Shown here: positions 10,845 through 20,715 of the stretch, in pieces
Layout of the letters: the number at the start of each line of letters is the position of its first letter
Numbering within the stretch: position 1 is the stretch's first letter
Source of the DNA: Prosopocoilus inquinatus
Lineage: Eukaryota > Arthropoda > Insecta > Coleoptera > Lucanidae
Assembly (NCBI GenBank): GCA_036172665.1
Contig: CM069880.1
Location: 2,668,501-2,732,500, forward strand
Reading direction: 5' to 3'
DNA length: 64,000 bases
Position numbers and translations under genes: made by a program
Notes under the pieces: generated by a model
Seen by the model: the letters and a program-made list of their open reading frames with translations, nothing else
Told to the model about the DNA's origin: nothing
Database searches by the model: none

Positions 10845-11705
10845 AAATTTTAAAAAATTAAAAATTAAGAGAACGGAAAAATTGAAAAAATTGGGGAAAA
10901 ATATTCAAAATTTCGGGGGGAAATTTAAAAAAATCGACAAGAATTCTAAAAATTAGGGAAACGGATTTCTTAAGTTTCCCAACTTAATAAAAACATTTCA
11001 TCACTTCTTACATTTTCCTTCACTTTTTTTCGAAAATTGTTCAAGGTCAACCCAACCGACGCCAACCCAAGCGAGGCCAACCCAGACGGCGAAAAAAAAT
11101 TTAAAAATTAGGAGAACGGAAAAATTGAAAAAATTGGGGAAAAATATTCAAAATTTCGGGAAAAAATTGAAAAAATCGAAATAAATAGGAAAAAATTCTA
11201 AGAATAGAGGAAGCCGATTATTGACGTTTTACAACTTTTTTAAAACATTTTTCCTCACTTTCTCTTACATATTCCTTAACTCTTTTTTTAAATTGTTCAA
11301 GGTCAACTCAAACGGCGCCAACCCAAGCGAGGCCAACCCAGATGACAGAAAAATTTTATTTTAAAGAAAACGAAAAAATTTAAAGAATTAGGGAAAAATG
11401 TAGTAAATTTCGAGAAAAAATTGAAAAAAATCGAAAAAAAATGGAAAAAATTCTAAAAATTAAGGAAACCGATTTCTTAAGTTTTCCAACAATTTTTCTC
11501 ACTTTTTCATAAACTTTCCTTCCCTTTCTTTTGTAAAATTGTTCAAGGTGAACCCAACCGACGCCAACCCAAGCGAGGCCAACCCAGACGGCGAAAAAAA
11601 ATTTATAAATTAGGAGAACGGAAAAATTGAAAAAATTGGGGAAAAATACTCAAAATTTCGAAAATTAGAAAAATCAATTCTTAAAGTTTTCCAACATTCT
11701 TCCAA
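10845..11705 (+). repeat. AT-rich subrepeats of about 245 bp within unit C copy 1
   Basis: About 3.4 diverged tandem units. The anchor GAACGGAAAAATTG (or a close variant) recurs near 10871, 11114, 11366 and 11616. Each full unit ends in a block rich in CAACCC (CCAACCCAAGCGAGGCCAAC) near 11060, 11315 and 11565. One strand is strongly purine-rich with many A-runs. Subrepeats of this kind are typical of intergenic spacers. Confidence 0.85.
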
Positions 11706-11832
11706 GTCCCTAGGTGCCGCGAGCCCCCAAAGGCTAGCGGCCCAAACAGCGCGCAGCGCTCTCACCTCTTCCGTCCAAACGAAACCTCCGTCTATACAAA
11801 GCCTCTGTCCACACAAGCCTCTGTTCATACCC

Positions 11833-11875
11833 ACAAGTGGGCGGAGCGTAGCGGATCCCACTTGTCATATATAAG
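11833..11875 (+). promoter_or_regulatory. Putative promoter: GC box, hairpin and TATA box (copy 1)
   Basis: The inverted repeat ACAAGTGGG/CCCACTTGT (11833-11841 and 11857-11865) overlaps a GGGCGG GC box (11839-11844). TATATAAG follows at 11868-11875. A start site about 30 bp downstream would fall near 11900, inside the last bases of unit C, and the transcript would run into satellite A. The first ATG (11912) opens a five-codon frame; the second, at 11923, opens the satellite repeat frame. No initiator consensus is evident. Confidence 0.4.
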
Positions 11876-11911
11876 AAAAGAAACTCGGAAAAGTGTACTT
11901 AAGGGGTTCCT

Positions 11912-13910
11912 ATGGCGCCGCAATGATCGAAATCGGTCGCGTAGAACGTAAACCCGGGTTGTCGCGTATCAAACGAAAGGTCTCGCCGAGCGGCGACGGA
12001 AAATCGCGTCGGTTCGATTTTTCGATCGAAGAAGGCGCTGCAATGATCGAAATCGGACGCGTCGGACGTAAACCCGGATTGTCGCGTATCAAACGAAAGG
12101 TCTCGCCGAGCGGCGACGGAAAATCGCGTCGGTTCGATTTTTCGATCGAAGATGGCGCTGCAATGATCGAAACTGGACGCGTCGAACGTAAACCCGGGTT
12201 GTCGCGTATCAAACGAAAGGTCTCGCCGAGCGGCGACGGAAAATCGCGTCGGTTCGATTTTTCGATCGAAGATGGCGCTTTAATGATCGAAACTGGACGC
12301 GTCGAATGTAAACCCGGGTTGTTGCGCATCAAACGAAAGGTCTCGCCGAGCGGCGACGGAAAATCGCGTCGGTTCGATTTTTCGATCGAAGATGGCGCTG
12401 CAATGATCGAAATCGGACGCGTCGAACGTAAACCCGGGTTGTCGCGTATCAAACGAAAGGTCTCGCCGAGCGGCGACGGAAAATCGCGTCGGTTCGATTT
12501 TTCGATCGAAGATGGCGCTGCAATGATCGAAATCGAACGCGTCGAACGTAAACCCGGATTGTCGCGTATCAAACGAAAGGTCTCGCCGAGCGGCGACGGA
12601 AAATCGCGTCGGTTCGATTTTTCGATCGAAGATGGCGCTGCAATGATCGAAACTGGACGCGTCGAACGTAAACCCGGGTTGTCGCGTATCAAACGAAAGG
12701 TCTCGCCGAGCGGCGACGGAAAATCGCGTCGGTTCGATTTTTCGATCGAAGATGACGCTGCATTGATCGAAACTGGACGCGTCGAACGTAAACCCGGGTT
12801 GTCGCGCATCAAACGAAAGGTCTCGCCGAGCGGCAACGGAAAATCGCGTCGGTTCGATTTTTCGATCGAAGATGGCGCTGCAACGATCGATATTGGACGC
12901 GTCGAACGTAAACCCGGGTTGTCGCGTATCAAACAAAAGGTCTCGCCGAGCGGCGACGGAAAATCGCGTCGGTTCGATTTTTCGATCGAAGATGGCACTG
13001 CAATGATCGAAGTCGGACGCGTCGAACGTAAACCCGGATTGTCGCGTATCAAACAAAAGGTCTCGCCGAGCGGCGACGGAAACTCGCGTCGGTTCAATTT
13101 TTCGATCGAAGATGGCGCTGCAATGATCGAAATCGGACGCGTCGAACGTAAACCCGGGTTGTCGCGCATCAAATGAAAGGTCTCGCCGAGCGGCGACGGA
13201 AAATCGCGTCGGTTCGATTTTTCGATCGAAGATGGCGCTGCAATGATCGAAATCGAACGCGTCGAACGTAAACCCGGATTGTCGCGTATCAAACGAAAGG
13301 TCTCGCCTAGCGGCGACGGAAAATCGCGTCGGTTCGATTTTTCGATCGAAGATGGCGCTGCAGTGATCGAAACTGGACGCATCGAACGTAAACCCGGATT
13401 GTCGCCTATCAAACGAAAGGTCTCGCCGAGCGGCGACGGAAAATCGCGTCGGTTCGATTTTTCGATCGAAGATGGCACTGCAATGATCGAAATCGGACGC
13501 GTCGAACGTAAACCCGGATTGTCGCGTATCAAACGAAAGGTCTCGCCGAGCGGCGACGGAAAATCGAGTCGGTTCGATTTTTCGATAGAAGTTGACGCTG
13601 CATTGATCGAAACTGGACGCGTCGAACGTAAACCCGGGTTGTCGCTCATCAAACGAAAGGTCTCGCCGAGCGGCGAAGGAAAATCGCCTCGGTTCGATTT
13701 TTCGATCGAAGATGACGCTGCAATGATCGAAACTGGACGCGTCGAACGTAAACCCGGGTTGTCGCGCATCAAACGAAAGGTCTCGCCGAGCGGCGACGGA
13801 AAATCGCGTCGGTTCGATTATTCGATCGAAGATGGCGCTGTAATGATCGAAACTGGACGCGTCGAACGTAAACCCGGGTTGTCGCGCATCAAACGAAAGG
13901 TCTCGCCTAG
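11912..13910 (+). repeat. Satellite A block 6 (about 16.6 monomers)
   Basis: The array begins with a variant first monomer (GGCGCCGCAATG, then GGTCGCGTAGAACG) that also follows unit C copies 2-4. From about 12280 it reproduces the higher-order pattern of blocks 2-4, including the stop near 13174. Private substitutions include CGCATCGAAC (13380) and GGCGAAGGAAAA (13675). Confidence 0.97.
11923..13176 (+). CDS. Doubtful repeat ORF downstream of the unit C promoter
   Basis: A 417-residue frame starts at the second ATG after TATATAAG and consists of about ten 40-residue repeats with motifs GRVERKPG, SRIKRK, SPSGDGKS and FDFSIEDGAA. It ends at the recurrent CAAATGAAAG stop. The repeats are highly charged with clusters of Arg and Lys; I see no signal peptide, membrane segment or known domain. 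Two things favour a real or ancestral gene: a promoter-like block immediately upstream, and in-frame TAA codons at unit C boundaries elsewhere. Against it, a stop-free monomer whose length is a multiple of three gives long frames by chance, the minus strand is equally open, and variants change all codon positions. Confidence 0.15.
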   Translation: MIEIGRVERKPGLSRIKRKVSPSGDGKSRRFDFSIEEGAAMIEIGRVGRKPGLSRIKRKVSPSGDGKSRRFDFSIEDGAAMIETGRVERKPGLSRIKRKVSPSGDGKSRRFDFSIEDGALMIETGRVECKPGLLRIKRKVSPSGDGKSRRFDFSIEDGAAMIEIGRVERKPGLSRIKRKVSPSGDGKSRRFDFSIEDGAAMIEIERVERKPGLSRIKRKVSPSGDGKSRRFDFSIEDGAAMIETGRVERKPGLSRIKRKVSPSGDGKSRRFDFSIEDDAALIETGRVERKPGLSRIKRKVSPSGNGKSRRFDFSIEDGAATIDIGRVERKPGLSRIKQKVSPSGDGKSRRFDFSIEDGTAMIEVGRVERKPGLSRIKQKVSPSGDGNSRRFNFSIEDGAAMIEIGRVERKPGLSRIK

Positions 13911-14053
13911 TAAAAGATGGGATCGACGAGGGTTGGTTGGCAACGATCGCGCGACACGCGTAGTGAGGAAACCTTGACACTTGACATATATAATATTATA
14001 TCTGTACGGCCAGTCGAGGGGCCGTAGCCCCGGAGATCGGATGGGGGGGGGGG
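13911..14053 (+). repeat. Spacer S copy 5 (fragment of unit C)
   Basis: 143-bp spacer with the shortest G-run of the set (11 G, 14043-14053). The CG that normally follows the run is missing, so the sequence goes straight into ACAGAAAATCG. Confidence 0.93.
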
Positions 14054-15365
14054 ACAGAAAATCGCGTCGGTTCGATTTTTCGATCGAAGATGGCGCTGCA
14101 ATGATCGAAACTGGACGCGTCGAACGTAAACCCGGGTTGTCGCGTTTCAAACGAAAGGTCTCGCCGAGCGGCGACGGAAAATCGCGTCGGTTCGATTTTT
14201 CGATTCAAGATGACGCTGCAATGATCGAAACCGGACGCGTCGAACGTAAACCCGGGTTGTCGCGCATCAAACAAAAGGTCTCGCTGAGCGGCGACGGAAA
14301 ATCGCGTCGGTTCGATTTTTCGATCGAAGATGACGCTGCAATGATCGAAACTGGACGCGTCGAACGTAAACCCGGATTGTCGCGTATCAAACGAAAGGTC
14401 TCGCCGAGCGGCGACGGAAAATCGGGTCGGTTCGATTTTTCGATCGAAGATGGCACTGCAATGATCGAAATCGGACGCGTCGAACGTAAAGGCGGATTTT
14501 GTCGCGTATCAAAGGAAAGGTCTCGCCGAGCGGCGACGGAAAATCGGGTCGGTTCGATTTTTCGATCGAAGATGGCACTGCAATGATCGAAATCGGACGC
14601 GTCGAACGTAAACCCGGATTGTCGCGTATCAAACGAAAGGTCTCGCCGAGCGGCGACGGAAAATCGCGTCGGTTCGATTTTTCGATATAAGATGGCGCTG
14701 CAATGATCGAAATCGAACGCGTCGAACGTAAACCCGGATTGTCGCGTATCAAACGAAAGGTCTTGCCGAGCGGCGACGGAAAATCGGGTCGGTTCGATTT
14801 TTCGATCGAAGATGGCACTGCAATGATCGAAATCGGACGCGTCGAACGTAAACCCGGATTTTGTCGCGTATCAAACGAAAGTTCTCGCCGAGCGGCGACG
14901 GAAAATCGCGTCGGTTCGATTTTTCTATCGAAGATGGCGCTGCAATGATCGAAACTGGACGCGTCGAACGTAAACCCGGGTTGTCGCGTATCAAACGAAA
15001 GGTCTCGCCGAGCGGCGACGGAAAATCGCGTCGGTTCGATTTTTCGATCGAAGATGGCGCTGCAATGATCGAAACTGGACGCGTCGAACGTAAACCCGGG
15101 TTGTCGCGTATCAAACGAAAGGTCTCGCCGAGCGGCGACGGAAAATCGCGTCGGTTCGATTTTTCGATCGAAGACGGCGCTGCAATGATCGAAATCGGAC
15201 GCGTCGAACGTAAACCCGGGTTGTCGCGCATCAAACGAAAGGTCTCGCCGAGCGGCGACGGAAAATCGCGTCGGTTCGATTTTTCGATCGAAGAAGTCGC
15301 TGCAGTGATCGATACTGGACGCGTCGAACGTAAACCCGGATTGTCGCCTATCAAACGAAAGGTCT
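14054..15365 (+). repeat. Satellite A block 7 (about 11 monomers)
   Basis: The array between spacer S copy 5 and unit C copy 2 contains two 122-bp variants (near 14497 and 14859), a CGATATAAG stop monomer (14686), and the common terminal monomer GCAGTGATCGATACTGG before the boundary TAA. Confidence 0.97.
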
Positions 15366-16087
15366 AAATCGATCGCGTCGAATTCTTTCCGACGTAGAAG
15401 AAAGTAGCTTTACGAACGTAACGTTTACCACATGGCGAGAGATATACGGGGTGATATCGAAAATGTGACACGAACGCGTGTGTAACAGTGAAAAAGTGTT
15501 TCCACTGAAAAAAAGTAAGTGTTAAAAACAACTGAAAACCTCCAAATTCCATTTCTCCGATGTTACTCCGGTAATCGGAAAAAAGGTTATAAGACGATCG
15601 CGGCGGCGGCGGCGGCGTCGTTTTGCCGGTTAAATTCTTCACGATTTGCATTGTGCCGTCGCGTGTACGCTCGACCGAACGCGTCGAGATTTTGACGGAG
15701 CTCATTTGAATTTGCATTTGAATTTGCCGCCGCGTAAAAATGGGATCGATGAGGGTTGGTTGGCAACGATCGCGCGACACGCGCAGTAAGGAAACCTTGA
15801 CACTTGACATATGTAATATTATATATCTGTACGGCCAGTCGTGGGGCCGGAGCACCGGTGGTCGGAAGGGAGGGGGAGCGTGCTGACTATCGACAGTGAT
15901 CTAACCTGAAAGCGACGCGCGAACTCTTTCGCGTTTGTCGTGTTACGCCGGCAGTCGGCCCGGAGGCGGAGGGAGTACGTGCGCCGCCGATCGAACGTGA
16001 CCTAATCTAAAGCCGCCGACGCGATCTCTTTCGCCGCGCGGACGCGTTCGAACATAATTTCGACCGTACATATTACGTAAATAGATG

Positions 16088-16129
16088 AATAAAGGAGGCT
16101 TTGGATCTTCGTTTGTGATAAAAAAAAAT
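16088..16129 (+). terminator. Polyadenylation-like signal with A-run, unit C copy 2
   Basis: AATAAA at 16088-16093 followed by a nine-A run, at the same position in the unit as in copy 1. Confidence 0.45.
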
Positions 16130-16214
16130 GCGAGCGCGGGGAGGCCGATTCGTTCGCTCTCCGGCCGGCAATTAAAGCGGGAAATTTAAGGGAAAAAATT
16201 GAAAAAACTCGATA

Positions 16215-17075
16215 AAAATTTTAAAAAATTAAAAATTAAGAGAACGGAAAAATTGAAAAAATTGGGGAAAAATATTCAAAATTTCGGGGGGAAATTTAAA
16301 AAAATCGACAAGAATTCTAAAAATTAGGGAAACGGATTTCTTAAGTTTCCCAACTTTTTTAAAACATTTCATCACTTCTTACATTTTCCTTCACTTTTTT
16401 TCGAAAATTGTTCAAGGTCAACCCAACCGACGCCAACCCAAGCGAGGCCAACCCAGACGGCGAAAAAAAAATTAAAAATTAGGAGAACGGAAAAATTGAA
16501 AAAATTGGGGAAAAATAATCAAAATTTCGGGAAAAAATTGAAAAAATCGAAAAAAATAGGAAAAAATTCTAAGAATAGAGGAAGCCGATTATTGACGTTT
16601 TACAACTTTTTTAAAACATTTTCCCTCACTTTCTCTTACATATTCCTTAACTCTTTTTTTTAAATTGTTCAAGGTCAACTCAAACGGCGCCAACCCAAGC
16701 GAAGCCAACCCAGATGACAGAAAAATTTTATTTTAAAGAAAACGAAAAAATTTAAAGAATTACGGAAAAATGCAGTAAATTTCGACAAAAAATTGAAAAA
16801 ATCGAAAAAAAACGGAAAAAATTCTAAAAATTAAGGAAACCGATTTCTTAAGTTTTCCAACAATTTTTCTCACTTTTTCTTAAACTTTCCTTCCCTTTCT
16901 TTTCTAAAATTGTTCAAGGTGAACCCAACCGACGCCAACCCAAGCGAGGCCAACCCAGAGGGCGAAAAAAAATTTATAAATTAGGAGAACGGAAAAATTG
17001 AAAAAATTGGGGAAAAGTACTCAAAATTTCGAAAATTAGAAAAATCAATTCTTAAAGTTTTCCAACATTCTTCCA
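16215..17075 (+). repeat. AT-rich subrepeats of about 245 bp within unit C copy 2
   Basis: Same 3.4-unit array as in copy 1, with CAACCC-rich blocks near 16432, 16688 and 16935. Confidence 0.85.
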
Positions 17076-17203
17076 AGTCCCTAGGTGCCGCGAGCCCCCA
17101 AAGGCTAGCGGCCCAAACAGCGCGCTGCGCTCTCACCTCTTCCGTCCAAACGAAACCTCCGTCTATACAAAGCCTCTGTCCACACAAGCCTCTGTTCATA
17201 CCC

Positions 17204-17246
17204 ACAAGTGGGCGGAGCGTAGCGGATCCCACTTGTCATATATAAG
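17204..17246 (+). promoter_or_regulatory. Putative promoter of unit C copy 2
   Basis: The same GC box and hairpin, then TATATAAG at 17239-17246. The following repeat frame, opened by the ATG in GCAATGATCG, is short and ends at the TAG in CAAACGATAGG near 17588. Confidence 0.4.
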
Positions 17247-17282
17247 AAAAGAAACTCGGAAAAGTGTACTTAAGGGGTTCCT

Positions 17283-18798
17283 ATGGCGCCGCAATGATCG
17301 AAATCGGTCGCGTAGAACGTAAACCCGGGTTGTCGCGCATCAAACGAAAGGTCTCGCCGAGCGGCGACGGAAAATCGCGTCTGTTCGATTTTTCTATCGA
17401 AGATGGCGCAGCAATGATCGAAATCGGACGCGTCGAACGTAAACCCGGGTTGTCGCGTATCAAACGAAAGGTCTCGCCGAGCGGCGACGGAAAATCGCGT
17501 CAGTTCGATTTTTCGATCGAAGATGACGCTGCAATGATCGATACAGGACGCGTCGAACGTAAACCCGGGTTGTCGCGCATCAAACGATAGGTCTCGCCGA
17601 GCGGCGACGGAAAATCGCGTCGGTTCGATTTTTCGATCGAAGATGGCACTGCAATGATCGAAATCGGACGCGTCGAACGTAAACCCGGGTTGTCGCATAT
17701 CAAACGAAAGGTCTCGCCGAGCGGCGACGGAAAATCGCGTCGGTTCGATTTTTCGATCGAAGATGACGCTGCAATGATCGAAACAGGACGCGTCGAACGT
17801 AAACCAGGGTTGTCGCGCATCAAACGAAAGGTCTCGCCGAGCGGCGACGGAAAATCGCGTCGGTTCGATTTTTCGATTCAAGATGACGCTGCAATGATCG
17901 AAACCGGACGCGTCGAACGTAAACCCGGGTTGTCGCGCATCAAACAAAAGGTCTCGCTGAGCGGCGACGGAAAATCGCGTCGGTTCGATTTTTCGATCGA
18001 AGATGACGCTGCAATGATCGAAACTGGACGCGTCGAACGTAAACCCGGATTGTCGCGTATCAAACGAAAGGTCTCGCCGAGCGGCGACGGAAAATCGGGT
18101 CGGTTCGATTTTTCGATCGAAGATGGCACTGCAATGATCGAAATCGGACGCGTCGAACGTAAAGGCGGATTTTGTCGCGTATCAAAGGAAAGGTCTCGCC
18201 GAGCGGCGACGGAAAATCGGGTAGGTTCGATTTTTCGATCGAAGATGGCACTGCAATGATCGAAATCGGACGCGTCGAACGTAAACCCGGATTGTCGCGT
18301 ATCAAACGAAAGGTCTCGCCGAGCGGCGACGGAAAATCGCGTCGGTTCGATTTTTCGATATAAGATGGCGCTGCAATGATCGAAATCGAACGCGTCGAAC
18401 GTAAACCCGGATTGTCGCGTATCAAACGAAAGGTCTTGCCGAGCGGCGACGGAAAATCGGGTCGGTTCGATTTTTCGATCGAAGATGGCACTGCAATGAT
18501 CGAAATCGGACGCGTCGAACGTAAACCCGGATTTTGTCGCGTATCAAACGAAAGTTCTCGCCGAGCGGCGACGGAAAATCGCGTCGGTTCGATTTTTCTA
18601 TCGAAGATGGCGCTGCAATGATCGAAACTGGACGCGTCGAACGTAAACCCGGGTTGTCGCGCATCAAACGAAAGGTCTCGCCGAGCGGCGACGGAAAATC
18701 GCGTCGGTTCGATTTTTCGATCGAAGAAGGCGCTGCAGTGATCGATACTGGACGCGTCGAACGTAAACCCGGATTGTCGCCTATCAAACGAAAGGTCT
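17283..18798 (+). repeat. Satellite A block 8 (about 12.6 monomers)
   Basis: Array between unit C copies 2 and 3. It contains the stop monomer CAAACGATAGG (17588), the variant CGTCTGTTCG (17378), two 122-bp variants (18170 and 18532) and the standard terminal monomer before unit C. Its right half closely copies the right half of block 7. Confidence 0.97.
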
Positions 18799-19520
18799 AA
18801 ATCGATCGCGTCGAATTCTTTCCGACGTAGAAGAAAGTAGCTTTACGAACGTAACGTTTACCACATGGCGAGAGATATACGGGGTGATATCGAAAATGTG
18901 ACACGAACGCGTGTGTAACAGTGAAAAAGTGTTTCCACTGAAAAAAAGTAAGTGTTAAAAACAACTGAAAACCTCCAAATTCCATTTCTCCGATGTTACT
19001 CCGGTAATCGGAAAAAAGGTTATAAGACGATCGCGGCGGCGGCGGCGGCGTCGTTTTGCCGGTTAAATTCTTCACGATTTGCATTGTGCCGTCGCGTGTA
19101 CGCTCGACCGAACGCGTCGAGATTTTGACGGAGCTCATTTGAATTTGCATTTGAATTTGCCGCCGCGTAAAAATGGGATCGATGAGGGTTGGTTGGCAAC
19201 GATCGCGCGACACGCGCAGTAAGGAAACCTTGACACTTGACATATGTAATATTATATATCTGTACGGCCAGTCGTGGGGCCGGAGCACCGGTGGTCGGAA
19301 GGGAGGGGGAGCGTGCTGACTATCGACAGTGATCTAACCTGAAAGCGACGCGCGAACTCTTTCGCGTTTGTCGTGTTACGCCGGCAGTCGGCCCGGAGGC
19401 GGAGGGAGTACGTGCGCCGCCGATCGAACGTGACCTAATCTAAAGCCGCCGACGCGATCTCTTTCGCCGCGCGGACGCGTTCGAACATAATTTCGACCGT
19501 ACATATTACGTAAATAGATG

Positions 19521-19561
19521 AATAAAGGAGGCTTTGGATCTTCGTTTGTGATAAAAAAAAA
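19521..19561 (+). terminator. Polyadenylation-like signal with A-run, unit C copy 3
   Basis: AATAAA at 19521-19526 followed by nine A ending at 19561. Confidence 0.45.
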
Positions 19562-19647
19562 TGCGAGCGCGGGGAGGCCGATTCGTTCGCTCTCCGGCCG
19601 GCAATTAAAGCGGGAAATTTAAGGGAAAAAATTGAAAAAACTCGATA

Positions 19648-20508
19648 AAAATTTTAAAAAATTAAAAATTAAGAGAACGGAAAAATTGAAAAAATTGGGG
19701 AAAAATATTCAAAATTTCGGGGGGAAATTTAAAAAAATCGACAAGAATTCTAAAAATTAGGGAAACGGATTTCTTAAGTTTCCCAACTTTTTTAAAACAT
19801 TTCATCACTTCTTACATTTTCCTTCACTTTTTTTCGAAAATTGTTCAAGGTCAACCCAACCGACGCCAACCCAAGCGAGGCCAACCCAGACGGCGAAAAA
19901 AAAATTAAAAATTAGGAGAACGGAAAAATTGAAAAAATTGGGGAAAAATAATCAAAATTTCGGGAAAAAATTGAAAAAATCGAAAAAAATAGGAAAAAAT
20001 TCTAAGAATAGAGGAAGCCGATTATTGACGTTTTACAACTTTTTTAAAACATTTTCCCTCACTTTCTCTTACATATTCCTTAACTCTTTTTTTTAAATTG
20101 TTCAAGGTCAACTCAAACGGCGCCAACCCAAGCGAAGCCAACCCAGATGACAGAAAAATTTTATTTTAAAGAAAACGAAAAAATTTAAAGAATTACGGAA
20201 AAATGCAGTAAATTTCGACAAAAAATTGAAAAAATCGAAAAAAAACGGAAAAAATTCTAAAAATTAAGGAAACCGATTTCTTAAGTTTTCCAACAATTTT
20301 TCTCACTTTTTCTTAAACTTTCCTTCCCTTTCTTTTCTAAAATTGTTCAAGGTGAACCCAACCGACGCCAACCCAAGCGAGGCCAACCCAGAGGGCGAAA
20401 AAAAATTTATAAATTAGGAGAACGGAAAAATTGAAAAAATTGGGGAAAAGTACTCAAAATTTCGAAAATTAGAAAAATCAATTCTTAAAGTTTTCCAACA
20501 TTCTTCCA
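19648..20508 (+). repeat. AT-rich subrepeats of about 245 bp within unit C copy 3
   Basis: Same subrepeat array as in copy 2. Confidence 0.85.
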
Positions 20509-20636
20509 AGTCCCTAGGTGCCGCGAGCCCCCAAAGGCTAGCGGCCCAAACAGCGCGCTGCGCTCTCACCTCTTCCGTCCAAACGAAACCTCCGTCTATA
20601 CAAAGCCTCTGTCCACACAAGCCTCTGTTCATACCC

Positions 20637-20679
20637 ACAAGTGGGCGGAGCGTAGCGGATCCCACTTGTCATATATAAG
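20637..20679 (+). promoter_or_regulatory. Putative promoter of unit C copy 3
   Basis: GC box inside the ACAAGTGGG/CCCACTTGT inverted repeat, then TATATAAG at 20672-20679, oriented into satellite A block 9. Confidence 0.4.
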
Positions 20680-20715
20680 AAAAGAAACTCGGAAAAGTGT
20701 ACTTAAGGGGTTCCT

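Larger units (their letters stand above)
9994..11911 (+). other. Unit C copy 1 (1918-bp non-satellite unit)
   Basis: Complete copy of the 1.9-kb unit that punctuates satellite A. In order it contains: the second and third bases of a TAA stop for the upstream repeat frame; a GTAAGT motif (10144-10149); a hairpin with a TCCG loop (10186-10207); (CGG)5 at 10230-10244; a doubled CATTTGAATTTG (10331-10354); the segment that gave rise to spacer S (10363-10503); AATAAA (10716-10721) and ten A (10748-10757); an AT-rich tract of about 245-bp subrepeats (about 10845-11705); and a GC box, hairpin and TATATAAG close to the right end. It carries no recognisable protein. Left and right ends meet the 120-bp monomer at different phases, with 48 bp of monomer missing and no target-site duplication. 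This argues against a simple transposon insertion. Private marks include AACTTAATAAAAAC near 10981. Confidence 0.85.
15366..17282 (+). other. Unit C copy 2 (1917 bp)
   Basis: Full-length copy with the same anatomy as copy 1. It is distinguished by ACCTGAAAGCG, a nine-A run after the poly(A) signal, AAAATAATCAAAA, GCGAAGCC and GCGCTGCGCTC. These marks are shared with copy 3, so copies 2 and 3 are sisters. Confidence 0.85.
18799..20715 (+). other. Unit C copy 3 (1917 bp)
   Basis: Full-length copy, nearly indistinguishable by eye from copy 2 (same ACCTGAAAGCG, nine-A run, AATAATCAAAA and GCGCTGCGCTC marks). It was probably produced by a very recent duplication. Confidence 0.85.

Noticed and set aside
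11038..11091. Telomere-like repeat (CAACCCAACC, related to insect TTAGG-type sequence)
   Set aside because: The motif is irregular and part of a subrepeat of about 245 bp; there is no uninterrupted short telomeric array.
9994..11911. Unit C as a standard transposable element
   Set aside because: There are no terminal inverted or long terminal repeats, no target-site duplication, no transposase or reverse transcriptase frame, and 48 bp of satellite are missing at the junction.
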